A stretch of DNA of 64,000 nucleotides from JBKPNJ01 sp963695705 (lineage in GTDB: Bacteria > Actinomycetota > Actinomycetes > Propionibacteriales > Nocardioidaceae), in NCBI GenBank assembly GCA_963695705.1, contig CAVOHB010000009.1, forward strand, positions 1,116,001 through 1,180,000. Direction: 5' to 3'. The notes beneath the pieces are model-generated. The model saw nothing but the letters and a program-made list of their open reading frames with translations, did not search any database and was not told the DNA's origin. Shown here one piece after another: positions 16,945-25,549 of the stretch (position 1 is its first letter; the number at the start of each line of letters is the position of its first letter). The position numbers and the translations under genes were made by a program.

Positions 16945-18087
16945 ATGCGGCCCGTCCACAGCCCCGCGTACCCCCGGAACCTGCACCCTGGCGCCTGGTG
17001 GTTGTGGGGCATCGGCCTGGCGGCGGCGGCCAGCCGCACGACGAACCCGGTGCTGCTGATGCTGATCCTGGTCGTCGCCGGCTTCGTGGTCGCCGCGCGA
17101 CGTAGTGACGCCCCCTGGGCCAACTCCTACGGCGCGTTCCTCAAGCTGGGTCTGGTGGTGATCGCCCTGCGGATCGTCCTGCAGGCACTTCTCTCCGATG
17201 CCGGGCAAGGTGCAACGGTCCTGTTCACCCTGCCCGAGGCGCCGTTGCCCGACTGGATGGCTGGTCTCAAGCTGGGCGGCGTGGTGACGGCCGAGGCGGT
17301 CCTGCGCGCGTTCTACGAAGGGCTGCAGCTCGCCACGATCCTGTGCTGCGTCGGCGCGATCAACTCGCTGGCCAGCGCCCGACGGTTGCTTCGCTGCGTC
17401 CCGGGTGCCTTGTATGAGATGGGTGTCGCGATCGTCGTCGCGCTGACGTTCGCACCGCAGCTGGTCAGCGACACCGCCCGGGTTCGCGCCGCCCATCGGC
17501 TGCGTGGTCAGCGGTCGCACGGGTTCTCGGGCCTTCGGCGCACCGCGCTTCCAGTGCTCGAGGGCGCGCTCGAGCGATCCGTCGAGCTGGCGGCGGCGAT
17601 GGACTCCCGGGGGTACGGGCGGACCAACGACGCCAGCCGCGTCTCCCGCCGGGTGACCGGGGCGCTGGTCGCCGCCGGACTGCTCGGCGTCTGCGTCGGC
17701 TGCTACGGGCTGCTGGACGGCAGCGCGTCGGCGCTGCTCGGGCTCCCGGCGCTGCTCGTGGGCTCCCTCATCGCCGCCACGGGACTGTTCGTCGGCGGCC
17801 GCCGCATCAAGCGCAGCAGGTATCGCCCCGACCCGTGGGCGCTCCCGGAGTGGCTGGTCACGGGGTCCGGCGTGGTCGCGGCCGCCGGCATGTTCGTCAC
17901 CGGCTACCTGGACCCCCTCGCGCTGCACCTTGCCGGGCCGTTGACCGTGCCCCCCGTGCCGTTCCTCGCCGTTGCGGGAGTGCTGGTCGCGTTGGCCCCG
18001 GCCTGGGTGGCGCCTGCGCCGGTCCCGATCACCCGCCCGTCCGACCGTCGACGAGACGTCGACCCGACGGTCAGCGTGGCGGCATGA
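16945..18087 (+). CDS. ECF transporter T component (CbiQ family)
   Basis: 380 residues. Membrane scaffold that couples the ATPases to the substrate-binding S protein. Several membrane helices, with two cytoplasmic coupling segments: AHRLRGQRSHG and AMDSRGYGR, the second matching the conserved Ala-x-x-x-Arg-Gly pattern of EcfT. The extra C-terminal helices (about residues 230-340) make it longer than typical CbiQ (about 250 residues). It follows the secreted protein by six bases and overlaps the ATPase gene by four. Confidence 0.88.
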   Translation: MRPVHSPAYPRNLHPGAWWLWGIGLAAAASRTTNPVLLMLILVVAGFVVAARRSDAPWANSYGAFLKLGLVVIALRIVLQALLSDAGQGATVLFTLPEAPLPDWMAGLKLGGVVTAEAVLRAFYEGLQLATILCCVGAINSLASARRLLRCVPGALYEMGVAIVVALTFAPQLVSDTARVRAAHRLRGQRSHGFSGLRRTALPVLEGALERSVELAAAMDSRGYGRTNDASRVSRRVTGALVAAGLLGVCVGCYGLLDGSASALLGLPALLVGSLIAATGLFVGGRRIKRSRYRPDPWALPEWLVTGSGVVAAAGMFVTGYLDPLALHLAGPLTVPPVPFLAVAGVLVALAPAWVAPAPVPITRPSDRRRDVDPTVSVAA

Positions 18088-19694
18088 TCTGGTTCGAGAA
18101 CGTCACCGTGTCGTACGCCGGTATGGATGAGCCCGTGCTCAGGAACCTCTCGTTCGAGGTGCCCGAGGGCGAGCTGTGCCTGGTCATCGGCCGGACCGGC
18201 TCCGGCAAGTCCACGCTGCTGCGCGCCGTCAACGGTCTCGTACCCCACTTCACCGGCGGGACCCTGAGCGGCCGGGTCACCGTCGATGGCCGCGACACGC
18301 GTACGCACCGTCCGCGGGATCTCGCCGACGTCGTCGGTGTGGTCGGACAGGATCCCCTGTCGGGATTCGTCACCGACATCGTCGAGGACGAGCTGGCGTA
18401 CGGGATGGAGAGCCTCGGGCTGGCCCACAACGTCATGCGCAAGCGGGTCGAGGAGACCCTCGACCTGCTCGGCCTGTCGGCGGAACGGCAGCAGCCCCTG
18501 ATGAGCCTGTCCGGCGGACAGCAGCAACGGGCCGCGATCGGCGCTGTTCTCACGACGCACCCGCGGGTGCTCGTTCTGGACGAGCCGACCTCCGCGCTCG
18601 ACCCGCAGGCTGCCGAGGAGGTGCTCTCGGCGCTGCAACGACTGGTCGACGACCTCGGACTCACCGTGCTGCTGGCCGAGCACCGGCTCGAACGGGTGGT
18701 GCAGTACGCGGACCGGGTGCTGTACGTGCCGGGCGGTGGGAAGCCGGTCATCATCGGCGAGCCGGCGCAGGTGATGGCCGTCTCGCCGATCGCGCCGCCG
18801 GTGGTCGAACTCGGTCGGCTGGCGGGCTGGACACCGCTGCCGCTGTCCGTGCGTGACGCGCGCCGCCGGGCCGCCTCGCTCCGCGAGCGGCTCGAGGACG
18901 CCCGGCCGTCGGTGAGCTCGCCGGCGAACAGCGACGTACTCGCGGCAGCGCGGAACCTTGTGGTCAGCTACGCCGGCCGGCCGGTACTTCGCGATGTGAG
19001 CCTCACCTTGCCAGCCGGTGAGATCGTCGCCCTGATGGGCCGCAACGGTGCGGGTAAGTCGACCCTGTTGAGGACCCTGGTCGGCCTGGCAAGACCCGCC
19101 AGCGGGACGGTGTTGGTCGGCGGGCGGACCCCGTTCGACACGCCGCCGCAGACGATGATCAGGGCCGCCGGCCTGGTGCCGCAGGAGGCAGCCGACCTGC
19201 TGTATGCGGAGACGGTCTCCCAGGAGTGCGTGCAGGCCGACCAGGACGCGGCCGCTCCAGCTGGCACGTGCCGGTCGACGTTCGAGCGACTGGCACCCGA
19301 CGTACCCGACGAGCAGCATCCCCGTGATCTGTCCGAGGGCCAACGGCTCGCCCTGGCTCTCGCCGTCGTGCTGACCGCTCGTCCCGCCCTGCTACTTCTC
19401 GACGAGCCCACCCGTGGACTCGACTACGCCGCAAAGCAGCGGCTGGTCGGGATCGTCCGGGCGCTCGCTGCCGAGGGTCACGGGATCGTGCTGGCGACCC
19501 ATGACGTGGAGTTGGTGGCCGAGGCGGCCGACCGGGTTGTCGTGCTCGGTGACGGCGAGATCGTGGCCGACGGGCCGACGCACGAGGTGGTCGTCGCTTC
19601 CCCGGCCTTCGCACCGCAGGTGTCGAAGATTCTCGCGCCCGCCGCCTGGCTCACCGTTGCCGGGGTCGCTGCCGCGCTGGAGCGGGCGTCATGA
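18084..19694 (+). CDS. ECF transporter double ATPase
   Basis: 536 residues, two ABC domains in one chain, replacing the separate EcfA and EcfA' subunits. First domain: GRTGSGKST (36-44), LSGGQQQR, VLVLDEPTSALD. Second: GRNGAGKST (from about 319), LLLLDEPTRGLD, and a signature reading LSEGQ instead of LSGGQ. ATG at 18084 overlaps the T-component stop as ATGA. With its neighbours it should energise uptake of cobalamin or a precursor, given the riboswitch and the cobU-cobS genes in the same operon. Confidence 0.92.
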   Translation: MIWFENVTVSYAGMDEPVLRNLSFEVPEGELCLVIGRTGSGKSTLLRAVNGLVPHFTGGTLSGRVTVDGRDTRTHRPRDLADVVGVVGQDPLSGFVTDIVEDELAYGMESLGLAHNVMRKRVEETLDLLGLSAERQQPLMSLSGGQQQRAAIGAVLTTHPRVLVLDEPTSALDPQAAEEVLSALQRLVDDLGLTVLLAEHRLERVVQYADRVLYVPGGGKPVIIGEPAQVMAVSPIAPPVVELGRLAGWTPLPLSVRDARRRAASLRERLEDARPSVSSPANSDVLAAARNLVVSYAGRPVLRDVSLTLPAGEIVALMGRNGAGKSTLLRTLVGLARPASGTVLVGGRTPFDTPPQTMIRAAGLVPQEAADLLYAETVSQECVQADQDAAAPAGTCRSTFERLAPDVPDEQHPRDLSEGQRLALALAVVLTARPALLLLDEPTRGLDYAAKQRLVGIVRALAAEGHGIVLATHDVELVAEAADRVVVLGDGEIVADGPTHEVVVASPAFAPQVSKILAPAAWLTVAGVAAALERAS

Positions 19695-20536
19695 AGGCGC
19701 CGGACCTGCGTCCGCTCGTACCCCTGCACACGCGGTCGTCGGTCGTGCTCGCCGTCACCTCCCTGATCGGCCTGGTCGCATACTCCTGGCCGCTGTTCAC
19801 CGAACCGGGAAGCGCACTCGACACGTCACACTCCGCGGATGCGCCCTGGCTGTTCGTACTGCTGCTGCCCTTGCTGGCCGGGGTGATCTTCGCCGAGCTC
19901 AGCGAGGGCGGGATCGACGCCAAGGCGGTCGCCATGCTCGGCATGCTCGCGGCGGTCGGTGCGGCCCTGCGCGCGCTCGGTCCCGGCGCCGCCGGGCTCG
20001 AACCCAGCTTTCTGGTCATCCTCGTCGGTGGCCGGGTGTTCGGCCGGGGGTTCGGTTTCGTGCTCGGCGCGTTGACGATCTTCTCCGGCGGCCTGCTGAC
20101 CGGTGGGATCGGGCCGTGGCTGCCGTTCCAGATGTTCGGTGCCGGCTGGATGGGGTTCTTCGCCGGTTGTCTCCCGTCGGCGCGGGGGCGGGCAGAGCTC
20201 ATGCTCCTGGCCGCATACGGCATGGTGAGCGGCGTCCTCTACGGCGTCCTGCTCAACATGTGGTTCTGGCCGTTCGCCGCGTACGGACCGGAGGTGACGT
20301 TCGTACCCGGCGACTCGTTGGCAGAGAACATGCACCGGTACCTAATCTTCTGGGCCACGACGTCGCTGGGTTGGGACCTGCCGCGGGGCGCGCTCAACGC
20401 GGTGATGGTGTTGCTGGTCGGGGGGCCTGTGCTCGCCGCGCTGCGCCGAGCAGCCCGTCGGGCTGCCTTCGACGTGCCGATGACGTTCGAGCCGGCCGAC
20501 CCTGCCCCTGCCGCGTCGACGGACTCGCGAACATGA
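19691..20536 (+). CDS. ECF transporter S component, probable corrinoid binder
   Basis: 281 residues with about six or seven hydrophobic helices between residues 18 and 255, including FGRGFGFVLGALTIF and GPWLPFQMFGAGWMGF, a common S-component pattern. Overlaps both neighbours by four bases (ATGA). Substrate is inferred as cobalamin or cobinamide from the operon and riboswitch; the sequence itself does not prove it. Confidence 0.85.
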   Translation: MKAPDLRPLVPLHTRSSVVLAVTSLIGLVAYSWPLFTEPGSALDTSHSADAPWLFVLLLPLLAGVIFAELSEGGIDAKAVAMLGMLAAVGAALRALGPGAAGLEPSFLVILVGGRVFGRGFGFVLGALTIFSGGLLTGGIGPWLPFQMFGAGWMGFFAGCLPSARGRAELMLLAAYGMVSGVLYGVLLNMWFWPFAAYGPEVTFVPGDSLAENMHRYLIFWATTSLGWDLPRGALNAVMVLLVGGPVLAALRRAARRAAFDVPMTFEPADPAPAASTDSRT

Positions 20537-21291
20537 AGGTGGCGGCGGTCGAGCTCGGCTGCTGGCTGATCGACGACTCGATCCTGCTGAGGACCGTTGA
20601 CCACTCGCCCGGGCAGGGTCGTGGACTGGTCGTGGGTCCGCTCCTGCCCGGTCAGCAGGCCGCCGTCGGCCGGTACGTCGTGAGCGCAGATGCGGACGGA
20701 CGCCACTACGACATCCGCTCCGAGCTCGGGCAGGAGGTGCGGGTCGCGATCCCGGCGCCGCAGCCACTCACCACACTGATCCTCGGCGGCGCGCGGTCCG
20801 GCAAGTCGCGCGAGGCCGAACGGCGGCTGGCCGGCGCCGACGGGGTTGTGTACGCCGCGACCTCGGCCCGTAACCAGGATGACCGCGAATGGCAGGCGCG
20901 GATCGACGCGCACCGGCTGCGCCGGCCCGACCGGTGGCGGACGGTCGAGTCGCCCGACCTGGTCGCTCTGCTGACCGAGCCGGGTCCACCGCTGCTGATC
21001 GACTGTCTGACGCTGTGGCTCAGTACGACGATGGACGAGCTCGGCGCCTGGGACGACCGATGGATCGACGCCGAAGAGGTCGTCGGTCGGCGCATCGACG
21101 AACTCGTCGCCGCCTGGAGCAGCACCCGTCGGCGGTCGATCGCGGTGAGTAACGAGGTGGGCAGCGGGATCGTGCCCGACACAAGCGCCGGGCGGCGCTT
21201 CCGTGACATCCTCGGCCGGCTCAACGCGTCGGTGGCGGCCGCGTCGGACGAGGTTCTCCTGTGTCTGGCCGGCCGGGTGCTCACGTTGTGA
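20533..21291 (+). CDS. cobU: Adenosylcobinamide kinase / guanylyltransferase with N-terminal extension
   Basis: 252 residues. Phosphorylates adenosylcobinamide and transfers GMP to it, the step before CobS. The CobU core starts at about residue 80 with LILGGARSGKS (P-loop), followed by LLIDCLTLWLS and SNEVGSGIVPDT. Typical CobU has about 180-200 residues; here an extra 78-residue N-terminal segment precedes the P-loop (VELGCWLIDDSILL, RGLVVGPLLPG). ATG at 20533 overlaps the S component by four bases, so the extension is genuinely in the operon frame. Confidence 0.9.
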   Translation: MKVAAVELGCWLIDDSILLRTVDHSPGQGRGLVVGPLLPGQQAAVGRYVVSADADGRHYDIRSELGQEVRVAIPAPQPLTTLILGGARSGKSREAERRLAGADGVVYAATSARNQDDREWQARIDAHRLRRPDRWRTVESPDLVALLTEPGPPLLIDCLTLWLSTTMDELGAWDDRWIDAEEVVGRRIDELVAAWSSTRRRSIAVSNEVGSGIVPDTSAGRRFRDILGRLNASVAAASDEVLLCLAGRVLTL

Positions 21292-22058
21292 CGGCGCTCG
21301 ACCCGGTGAGGCTCGCGGTCGGGACGTTGACCGTACTGCCTGTTCCGGCTCCCACGTCGGTCGACCGACAGGTCGCGGGCAGGGCGATGATGCTGGCGCC
21401 GGCGGTGGGCGCTGTGTTGGGGTCGGCGGTGGCAGGCGTCATCTGGCTCTGCGGGCTGTGTGGCTGGTCCGCGGCCGTCAGCGCCGCGCTCGGGCTCGGC
21501 TTTCTGGTCGTGGCCACGGGCGCGATACACCTCGACGGCTTGGCCGACACCGTCGACGGCCTGGGCGGCGGCCGATCGGCGCCGGCGGCGCTGTCGATCA
21601 TGCAGCGCGGCGACATCGGCCCGTTCGGCGTCTGCGCGGTCGTCCTCATCCTGCTCGTACAGTTCGCCTCCCTCGACCAGGCCATCAGCCTCGCGGAGTC
21701 GCCCGCCGTGTGCATCGTCGCGGTGACCACCGGGCGGCTGTCGATACCCGTGGCGTGCTCGACGTGGTTTCCGGCCGCTCGAAGCTCCGGGCTCGGGAGC
21801 GTCGTCGCCGGGTCGGTCGGACCGATCGGTCTGGCAGTGGCGACAGCACTCGCGCTCATCGCGGCCGGTGCGGTGGCACTGGCAGCCACGGGGCCGGGAC
21901 TGGCGCAGGGCGCGGCGGTCGTCCTCCTGGGGGTGGCCGTCGCCGCGGGCGCGGTCGGGATTGCCACGCGATTGCTCGGCGGCATCACCGGTGACGTCTT
22001 GGGTGCGGTCACCGAGCTCACGACGACGATCGCGCTGCTGGCGGCGGTGGCCCGCTGA
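21288..22058 (+). CDS. cobS: Adenosylcobinamide-GDP ribazoletransferase (cobalamin synthase)
   Basis: 256 residues, integral membrane enzyme that joins adenosylcobinamide-GDP and alpha-ribazole to complete cobalamin. Motifs include HLDGLADTVDGLGGGRSA and MQRGDIGPFGV, typical of CobS. GTG at 21288 overlaps cobU by GTGA. Last gene of the riboswitch-controlled operon; a hairpin and intergenic repeats follow. Confidence 0.93.
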   Translation: MTALDPVRLAVGTLTVLPVPAPTSVDRQVAGRAMMLAPAVGAVLGSAVAGVIWLCGLCGWSAAVSAALGLGFLVVATGAIHLDGLADTVDGLGGGRSAPAALSIMQRGDIGPFGVCAVVLILLVQFASLDQAISLAESPAVCIVAVTTGRLSIPVACSTWFPAARSSGLGSVVAGSVGPIGLAVATALALIAAGAVALAATGPGLAQGAAVVLLGVAVAAGAVGIATRLLGGITGDVLGAVTELTTTIALLAAVAR

Positions 22059-22080
22059 CAGCAGCACCGGCACTGAGATT

Positions 22081-22117
22081 GGGGACTCTCAGCGCCCAGG
22101 TCGTTAGGAGTCTCCCC
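22081..22117 (+). repeat. AGCGCCCAGG hairpin module, copy 1
   Basis: GGGGACTC (22081-22088) pairs with GAGT-CT-CCCC (22108-22117) around a loop holding AGCGCCCAGG. The same loop and arm layout recurs at 37445-37485, and in both cases CTGGTGTCGG follows within about 30 bases. Being just after cobS it may also terminate that operon. Confidence 0.6.
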
Positions 22118-22131
22118 GATTTCTCTTCTGG

Positions 22132-22182
22132 TGTCGGATGGCGAGAAACAACTGTCGGATGGCGGGTCAATAAGTGTCGGAT
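22132..22182 (+). repeat. Tandem TGTCGGAT units, set 1
   Basis: TGTCGGAT at 22132, 22153 and 22175, spaced 21 and 22 bases, with intervening GGCG and an AA-rich tail. Sets with the same 20-22 base period occur at 22459-22487 and 37331-37358. Part of the 439-base gene-free stretch 22059-22497. Confidence 0.65.
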
Positions 22183-22282
22183 CGAGGGAGGGGAATTGCG
22201 TAGTTGTTGGTCACGGTTGAGCCCGGTGCGGTGACCAACCAGTGCGCAAACGTTCGGTGCGGTGATCCTGACGCACCCACGG

Positions 22283-22372
22283 GAGGTCAACCCGTTCCGC
22301 CGCGGCATGAAATTGTGCACTTGGTGAGGGCAAACGGGTGCGACAACTCTCATCGCCTGCACAAATCTGAGC
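22283..22372 (+). repeat. Mosaic intergenic repeat, pseudoknot-type module, copy 2
   Basis: Best-preserved copy. Interleaved perfect 7-bp inverted repeats: ACCCGTT (22290-22296) with AACGGGT (22333-22339), and TTGTGCA (22313-22319) with TGCACAA (22358-22364). Over about 85 bases it matches copy 1 at 10711 with few changes. Similarity to the 55.4-kb copy extends about 25 bases further upstream. No ribosome site or credible coding frame. Confidence 0.8.
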
Positions 22373-22388
22373 AACCAAGCACCGCCGT

Positions 22389-22434
22389 GGTCGGCCTCGG
22401 ACTCGAGCAATCACGGCCGCGAGCCCGTGCCGGA
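22389..22434 (+). repeat. Repeat segment shared with 14.4 kb
   Basis: Contains ACTCGAGCAAT and flanks that align with 14436-14482. Sits directly after the pseudoknot module, so the composite element here is longer than the copies elsewhere. Confidence 0.5.
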
Positions 22435-22458
22435 ACCCGTGCACCCGGCGTGACACGT

Positions 22459-22487
22459 TGTCCGATGGCGTGCAACAACTGTCGGAT
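22459..22487 (+). repeat. Tandem TGTCGGAT units, set 2
   Basis: TGTCCGAT at 22459 and TGTCGGAT at 22480, 21 bases apart, with GGCG and CAACAAC between, as in set 1. Ends eleven bases before the gcvT stop codon. Confidence 0.6.
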
Positions 22488-22497
22488 CGCGGGGAGG

Positions 22498-23594
22498 TCA
22501 GGTGGAGGGGGTGACGAACGGGGGTTTCGTGACGACGAAGGCTTGGCGGCGTCCGCGCACGTCGACGAACACCTCGGCCGCATCGTCCACATCCGGGTCG
22601 AGCAGTGCGAGTCCCACACCGACGCGCCGCGTCGGCGAGAACGTTCCCGAGGTGATCTCACCGAGTGCCGTTCCGTCGGCGTCGAACGACGTCCATGTGC
22701 GGTCGCGGAATCCCCCGGCCCGAGGAGACGAGACCGCGCAGCAGCCGCGCCGGACCGGCGGCCTTCTCGGCCAACAGGGCATCGCGGCCCCAGAACGCGT
22801 CCTTCTTCCATCCGACCGCCCAGCCGAGGCGCGCTTGCACCGGCGTGACATCCAGCGAGATGTCCTGACCGTGCAGGGGGTACCCCATCTCGGTGCGCAG
22901 CGTGTCGCGGGCGGCCAGACCGCAGGCCCGAATGGAGTAGGCCTGTCCCCCGCTCCATCACCGCGTCCCAGAGGGCCGGCGCGGCGCCGCTCGCGATGAC
23001 CAGCTCATAGCCCCGCTCCCCGGTATAGCCGGTCCGGCACACCACGACCCGCTCGCCGGCGAACTCGGCGTCGGCGAAAGCCATGTAGTCGTGTCCCGTG
23101 GGTAGCCCGATCGAGGAGAGGACGTCGTCACTTCTGCTGCCCTGAACGGCGAGCACGGCGAAGTCGCGGTGCTGCGAGAGCACCTCGACCCCGGCAGGCG
23201 CGGCCGCCGCGAGTCGCCGCGCGACCTCGGCGGTGTTGGCGGCGTTGGGGACCAGGAACACCTCGTCCTCGCCACGCAGGTACGCGATCAGGTCATCGAC
23301 GACGCCGCCCGACTCCGCGTCACAGCACAGGGTGTACTGCGCCCGACCGGGGCCGATTCGACTCAGGTCGTTGCTGAGGCAGCGATTGACGAAGGCGGCT
23401 GACCCCGTTCCACGCACGGACAGCTTGCCGAGGTGGCTGACGTCGAAGACGCCGACCGACTCCCGCACCGCGGTGTGCTCCTTGAGCACACCGCCGCCGG
23501 CATACTCCAGCGGCATCTCCCAGCCGGCGAACTCCGCCATCCTGGCCCCGAGTGAGACGTGACGATCATGCAGCGGGGACCGGAGCATCGACAT
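22498..23594 (-). pseudogene. gcvT: Glycine cleavage T protein (aminomethyltransferase) with two frameshifts
   Basis: Tetrahydrofolate-dependent enzyme that releases ammonia and makes methylene-THF from the lipoyl-bound intermediate of glycine. The first part from ATG 23594 reads correctly (PLHDRHVSLGARMAEFAGWE, RTGYTGERGYELVI). Near 22947-22951 a run of five C shifts the frame, and near 22712-22716 a second run of five C shifts it again; removing one base at each gives continuous homology through GYPLHGQDISLDVTPVQARL to the end KPPFVTPST at 22498. Both events are in identical C5 homopolymers, so base-calling errors are a strong alternative to true inactivation. No gcvH or gcvP is in this window. 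Confidence 0.85.
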
Positions 23595-23680
23595 GGCGGC
23601 GAACCTACCGCAGACCCTGCCCCTTAACGATCCGCGTAGCCTGTCGGTGACACGCCTCCGAGCAACGAAGGACCTTGACT

Positions 23681-25192
23681 GTGACATCGATCAACCTGCG
23701 CAAAGGTCCAGCGAGCAAGTCCGGTACAGACGCCGTCGTCATCGGGATCGTCAAACAGGAAGACGGAACCGTCGTACCGTACTCCGCCGATGACGTGTCA
23801 GCGGCCTTCGGGCGGAACTTCGCGAGCGTCCTCGCGTCGATGGGTGCCACCGGGAAGCCGGGCGAGATCGTGAAGCTGCCGTCCGCCGGCAAGCTCAAGC
23901 CCGGGCTCGTTGTCGCCGTCGGACTCGACAAGGCCAAACCGGCCGATCACGAGTCGATCCGGCGAGCGGCGGGAGCAGCGAGCCGGGCACTGGCCGGTTG
24001 TACATCGGTGACCTACGCTCTGCCGACCAACACGGTCGAGCAGGTCAGAGCAGTTGCCGACGGGGCGATGCTCGGCAGCTACGAGTTCACCAAGTACAAG
24101 ACATTCACCGGGTACAAGAAAGCGGACCAGCGCCCGCCGGTCCACGAGGTCGTGATCATCACCGCCCTGGCGCGGGACAAGGCGGCCCAGTCCGCAACCA
24201 AGGCGGCCCAGGTGGTCGCCCGGGCGGTCAACCTCACGCGCGACTGGATCAACACGCCCCCCGGCGACTTCGTTCCGGCTGTCTTCGCCGACGCAGCCGT
24301 GGCGGCCGCCAAGGCCTCGAAGGTCGGCGTACGAGTGCTCGACGAGGCGGCGCTGGAGCGCGATGGCCTCGGCGGGCTGATCGGGGTCGGCCAGGGATCG
24401 GCCAACCCGCCGCGACTGGTCAAACTGACCTATCGCCCGCGCCGAGCGAAGACCCATCTGGCGTTCGTGGGCAAAGGGATCACGTTCGACTCCGGTGGCC
24501 TGTCGCTCAAGCGCGGCGACGGCATGATGACGATGAAGTGCGACATGTCAGGGGCGGCCGCGGTCGTCGCCGCGGTCACCGCGATCGCCGACCTCAACCT
24601 CCCGATCCGGGTCACGGGATACGCCTGTCTGGCCGAGAACATGCCCTCCGGGAACGCGACCAGACCCGGAGACGTGCTGACCATGGCCGGCGGAAAGACC
24701 GTCGAGGTGCTCAACACCGACGCAGAAGGTCGCCTGGTCTTGGCCGACGGTCTGGTCAAGGCCAGCGAGGAGCAGCCGGACCTCCTGATCGACGTCGCGA
24801 CGCTGACCGGCGCATGCGTCGTTGCCCTTGGGGCAAGAGTCGCCGGCGTGATGTCCAACGACGACGATCTGCTGCACGAGATCCCGCAGATCGCCGAGCG
24901 TGCCGGTGAGCCCATGTGGCCGCTGCCGATCCCGGAGGAGATGGCGGACAAGGTCCGGGCCTCCAAGATCGCCGACCTCTCGCAGCACAACGCGGAGCGT
25001 GCCGGCGGTGCGCTCTTCGCCGCGGCCTTCCTGCGCGAGTTCGTCGGTGAGGGGATCAGCTGGGCCCATCTGGACATCGCCGGTCCTGCGTTCAACGATG
25101 CCGAGCCGTTCGGCTACACCCCCAAGGGCGGCACCGGCGCGGCCGTGCGTACTCTCGTCCAGCTGGCCACCGAGAAGGCCGAGCCGCGGTGA
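23681..25192 (+). CDS. pepA: Leucyl aminopeptidase (M17)
   Basis: 503 residues, hexameric metallo-aminopeptidase removing N-terminal residues from peptides. The signature NTDAEGRLVLAD begins near residue 345; metal ligands Lys and Asp in GKGITFDSGG, then MKCDMSGAAAV. GTG at 23681 is chosen because AAGGA lies eight bases upstream; an in-frame TTG six bases earlier is too close to that site. Starts 86 bases from the divergent gcvT. Confidence 0.95.
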   Translation: MTSINLRKGPASKSGTDAVVIGIVKQEDGTVVPYSADDVSAAFGRNFASVLASMGATGKPGEIVKLPSAGKLKPGLVVAVGLDKAKPADHESIRRAAGAASRALAGCTSVTYALPTNTVEQVRAVADGAMLGSYEFTKYKTFTGYKKADQRPPVHEVVIITALARDKAAQSATKAAQVVARAVNLTRDWINTPPGDFVPAVFADAAVAAAKASKVGVRVLDEAALERDGLGGLIGVGQGSANPPRLVKLTYRPRRAKTHLAFVGKGITFDSGGLSLKRGDGMMTMKCDMSGAAAVVAAVTAIADLNLPIRVTGYACLAENMPSGNATRPGDVLTMAGGKTVEVLNTDAEGRLVLADGLVKASEEQPDLLIDVATLTGACVVALGARVAGVMSNDDDLLHEIPQIAERAGEPMWPLPIPEEMADKVRASKIADLSQHNAERAGGALFAAAFLREFVGEGISWAHLDIAGPAFNDAEPFGYTPKGGTGAAVRTLVQLATEKAEPR

Positions 25193-25210
25193 CCGGCGGC
25201 TGACCGCCGG
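25193..25210. terminator. Hairpin between convergent pepA and the 110-residue protein gene
   Basis: CCGGCGG (25193-25199), loop CTGA, CCGCCGG (25204-25210): a perfect 7-bp GC stem starting immediately after the pepA stop codon. Confidence 0.7.
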
Positions 25211-25216
25211 GGCACT

Positions 25217-25549
25217 CTATGCCTCAGTCGCCTTCTTGCCGTCTTTGATGCGCCTGTTGTAGTCCCGCATCCGCTGGGGATACCCGACGACCGCGGCGTC
25301 ATAGCTCGGGATTCCGTGTTTGTTCGCGAACTCGTGTGCCCATTGCACGGAGGGCACCCGACGACGAGTCCATTCACCGTCCTTGGCGACCAGCATCAAC
25401 GTGATCTGGGTGACGGCGGTACGCGGTTCGACGAAGCCCTCGACTCCCGTCCTGCTCTCGGCGAACTCTTGCAGGTGCCGGGTGTCCGCGTCGACCGCGG
25501 TCCGGACCGTGCCCGGACGGTCCCCACGCTTGAACCATCGCCGCGCCAT
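25217..25549 (-). CDS. Conserved hypothetical protein, 110 residues
   Basis: Starts MARRWFKRGDRPG, followed by a predicted alpha/beta domain with VTQITLMLVAKDGEWTRR and VQWAHEFANKHGIPS, and a basic C terminus. No family recognised with confidence. An open frame continues far upstream over lpd, but that part is shadow sequence. The gap 25550-25753 before lpd holds nothing else I can identify. Confidence 0.7.
   Translation of the reverse strand: MARRWFKRGDRPGTVRTAVDADTRHLQEFAESRTGVEGFVEPRTAVTQITLMLVAKDGEWTRRRVPSVQWAHEFANKHGIPSYDAAVVGYPQRMRDYNRRIKDGKKATEA

Noticed and set aside
22132..22182. CRISPR-like array of TGTCGGAT
   Set aside because: Repeat units are too short (8-12 bases), period only 20-22, at most three units, no cas genes.
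22018..22410. Minus-strand frame through the pseudoknot repeat, with a similar peptide in the 10.7-kb copy
   Set aside because: The peptide similarity follows directly from near-identical DNA; frames differ in length, there is no ribosome site, and the third copy breaks the peptide.
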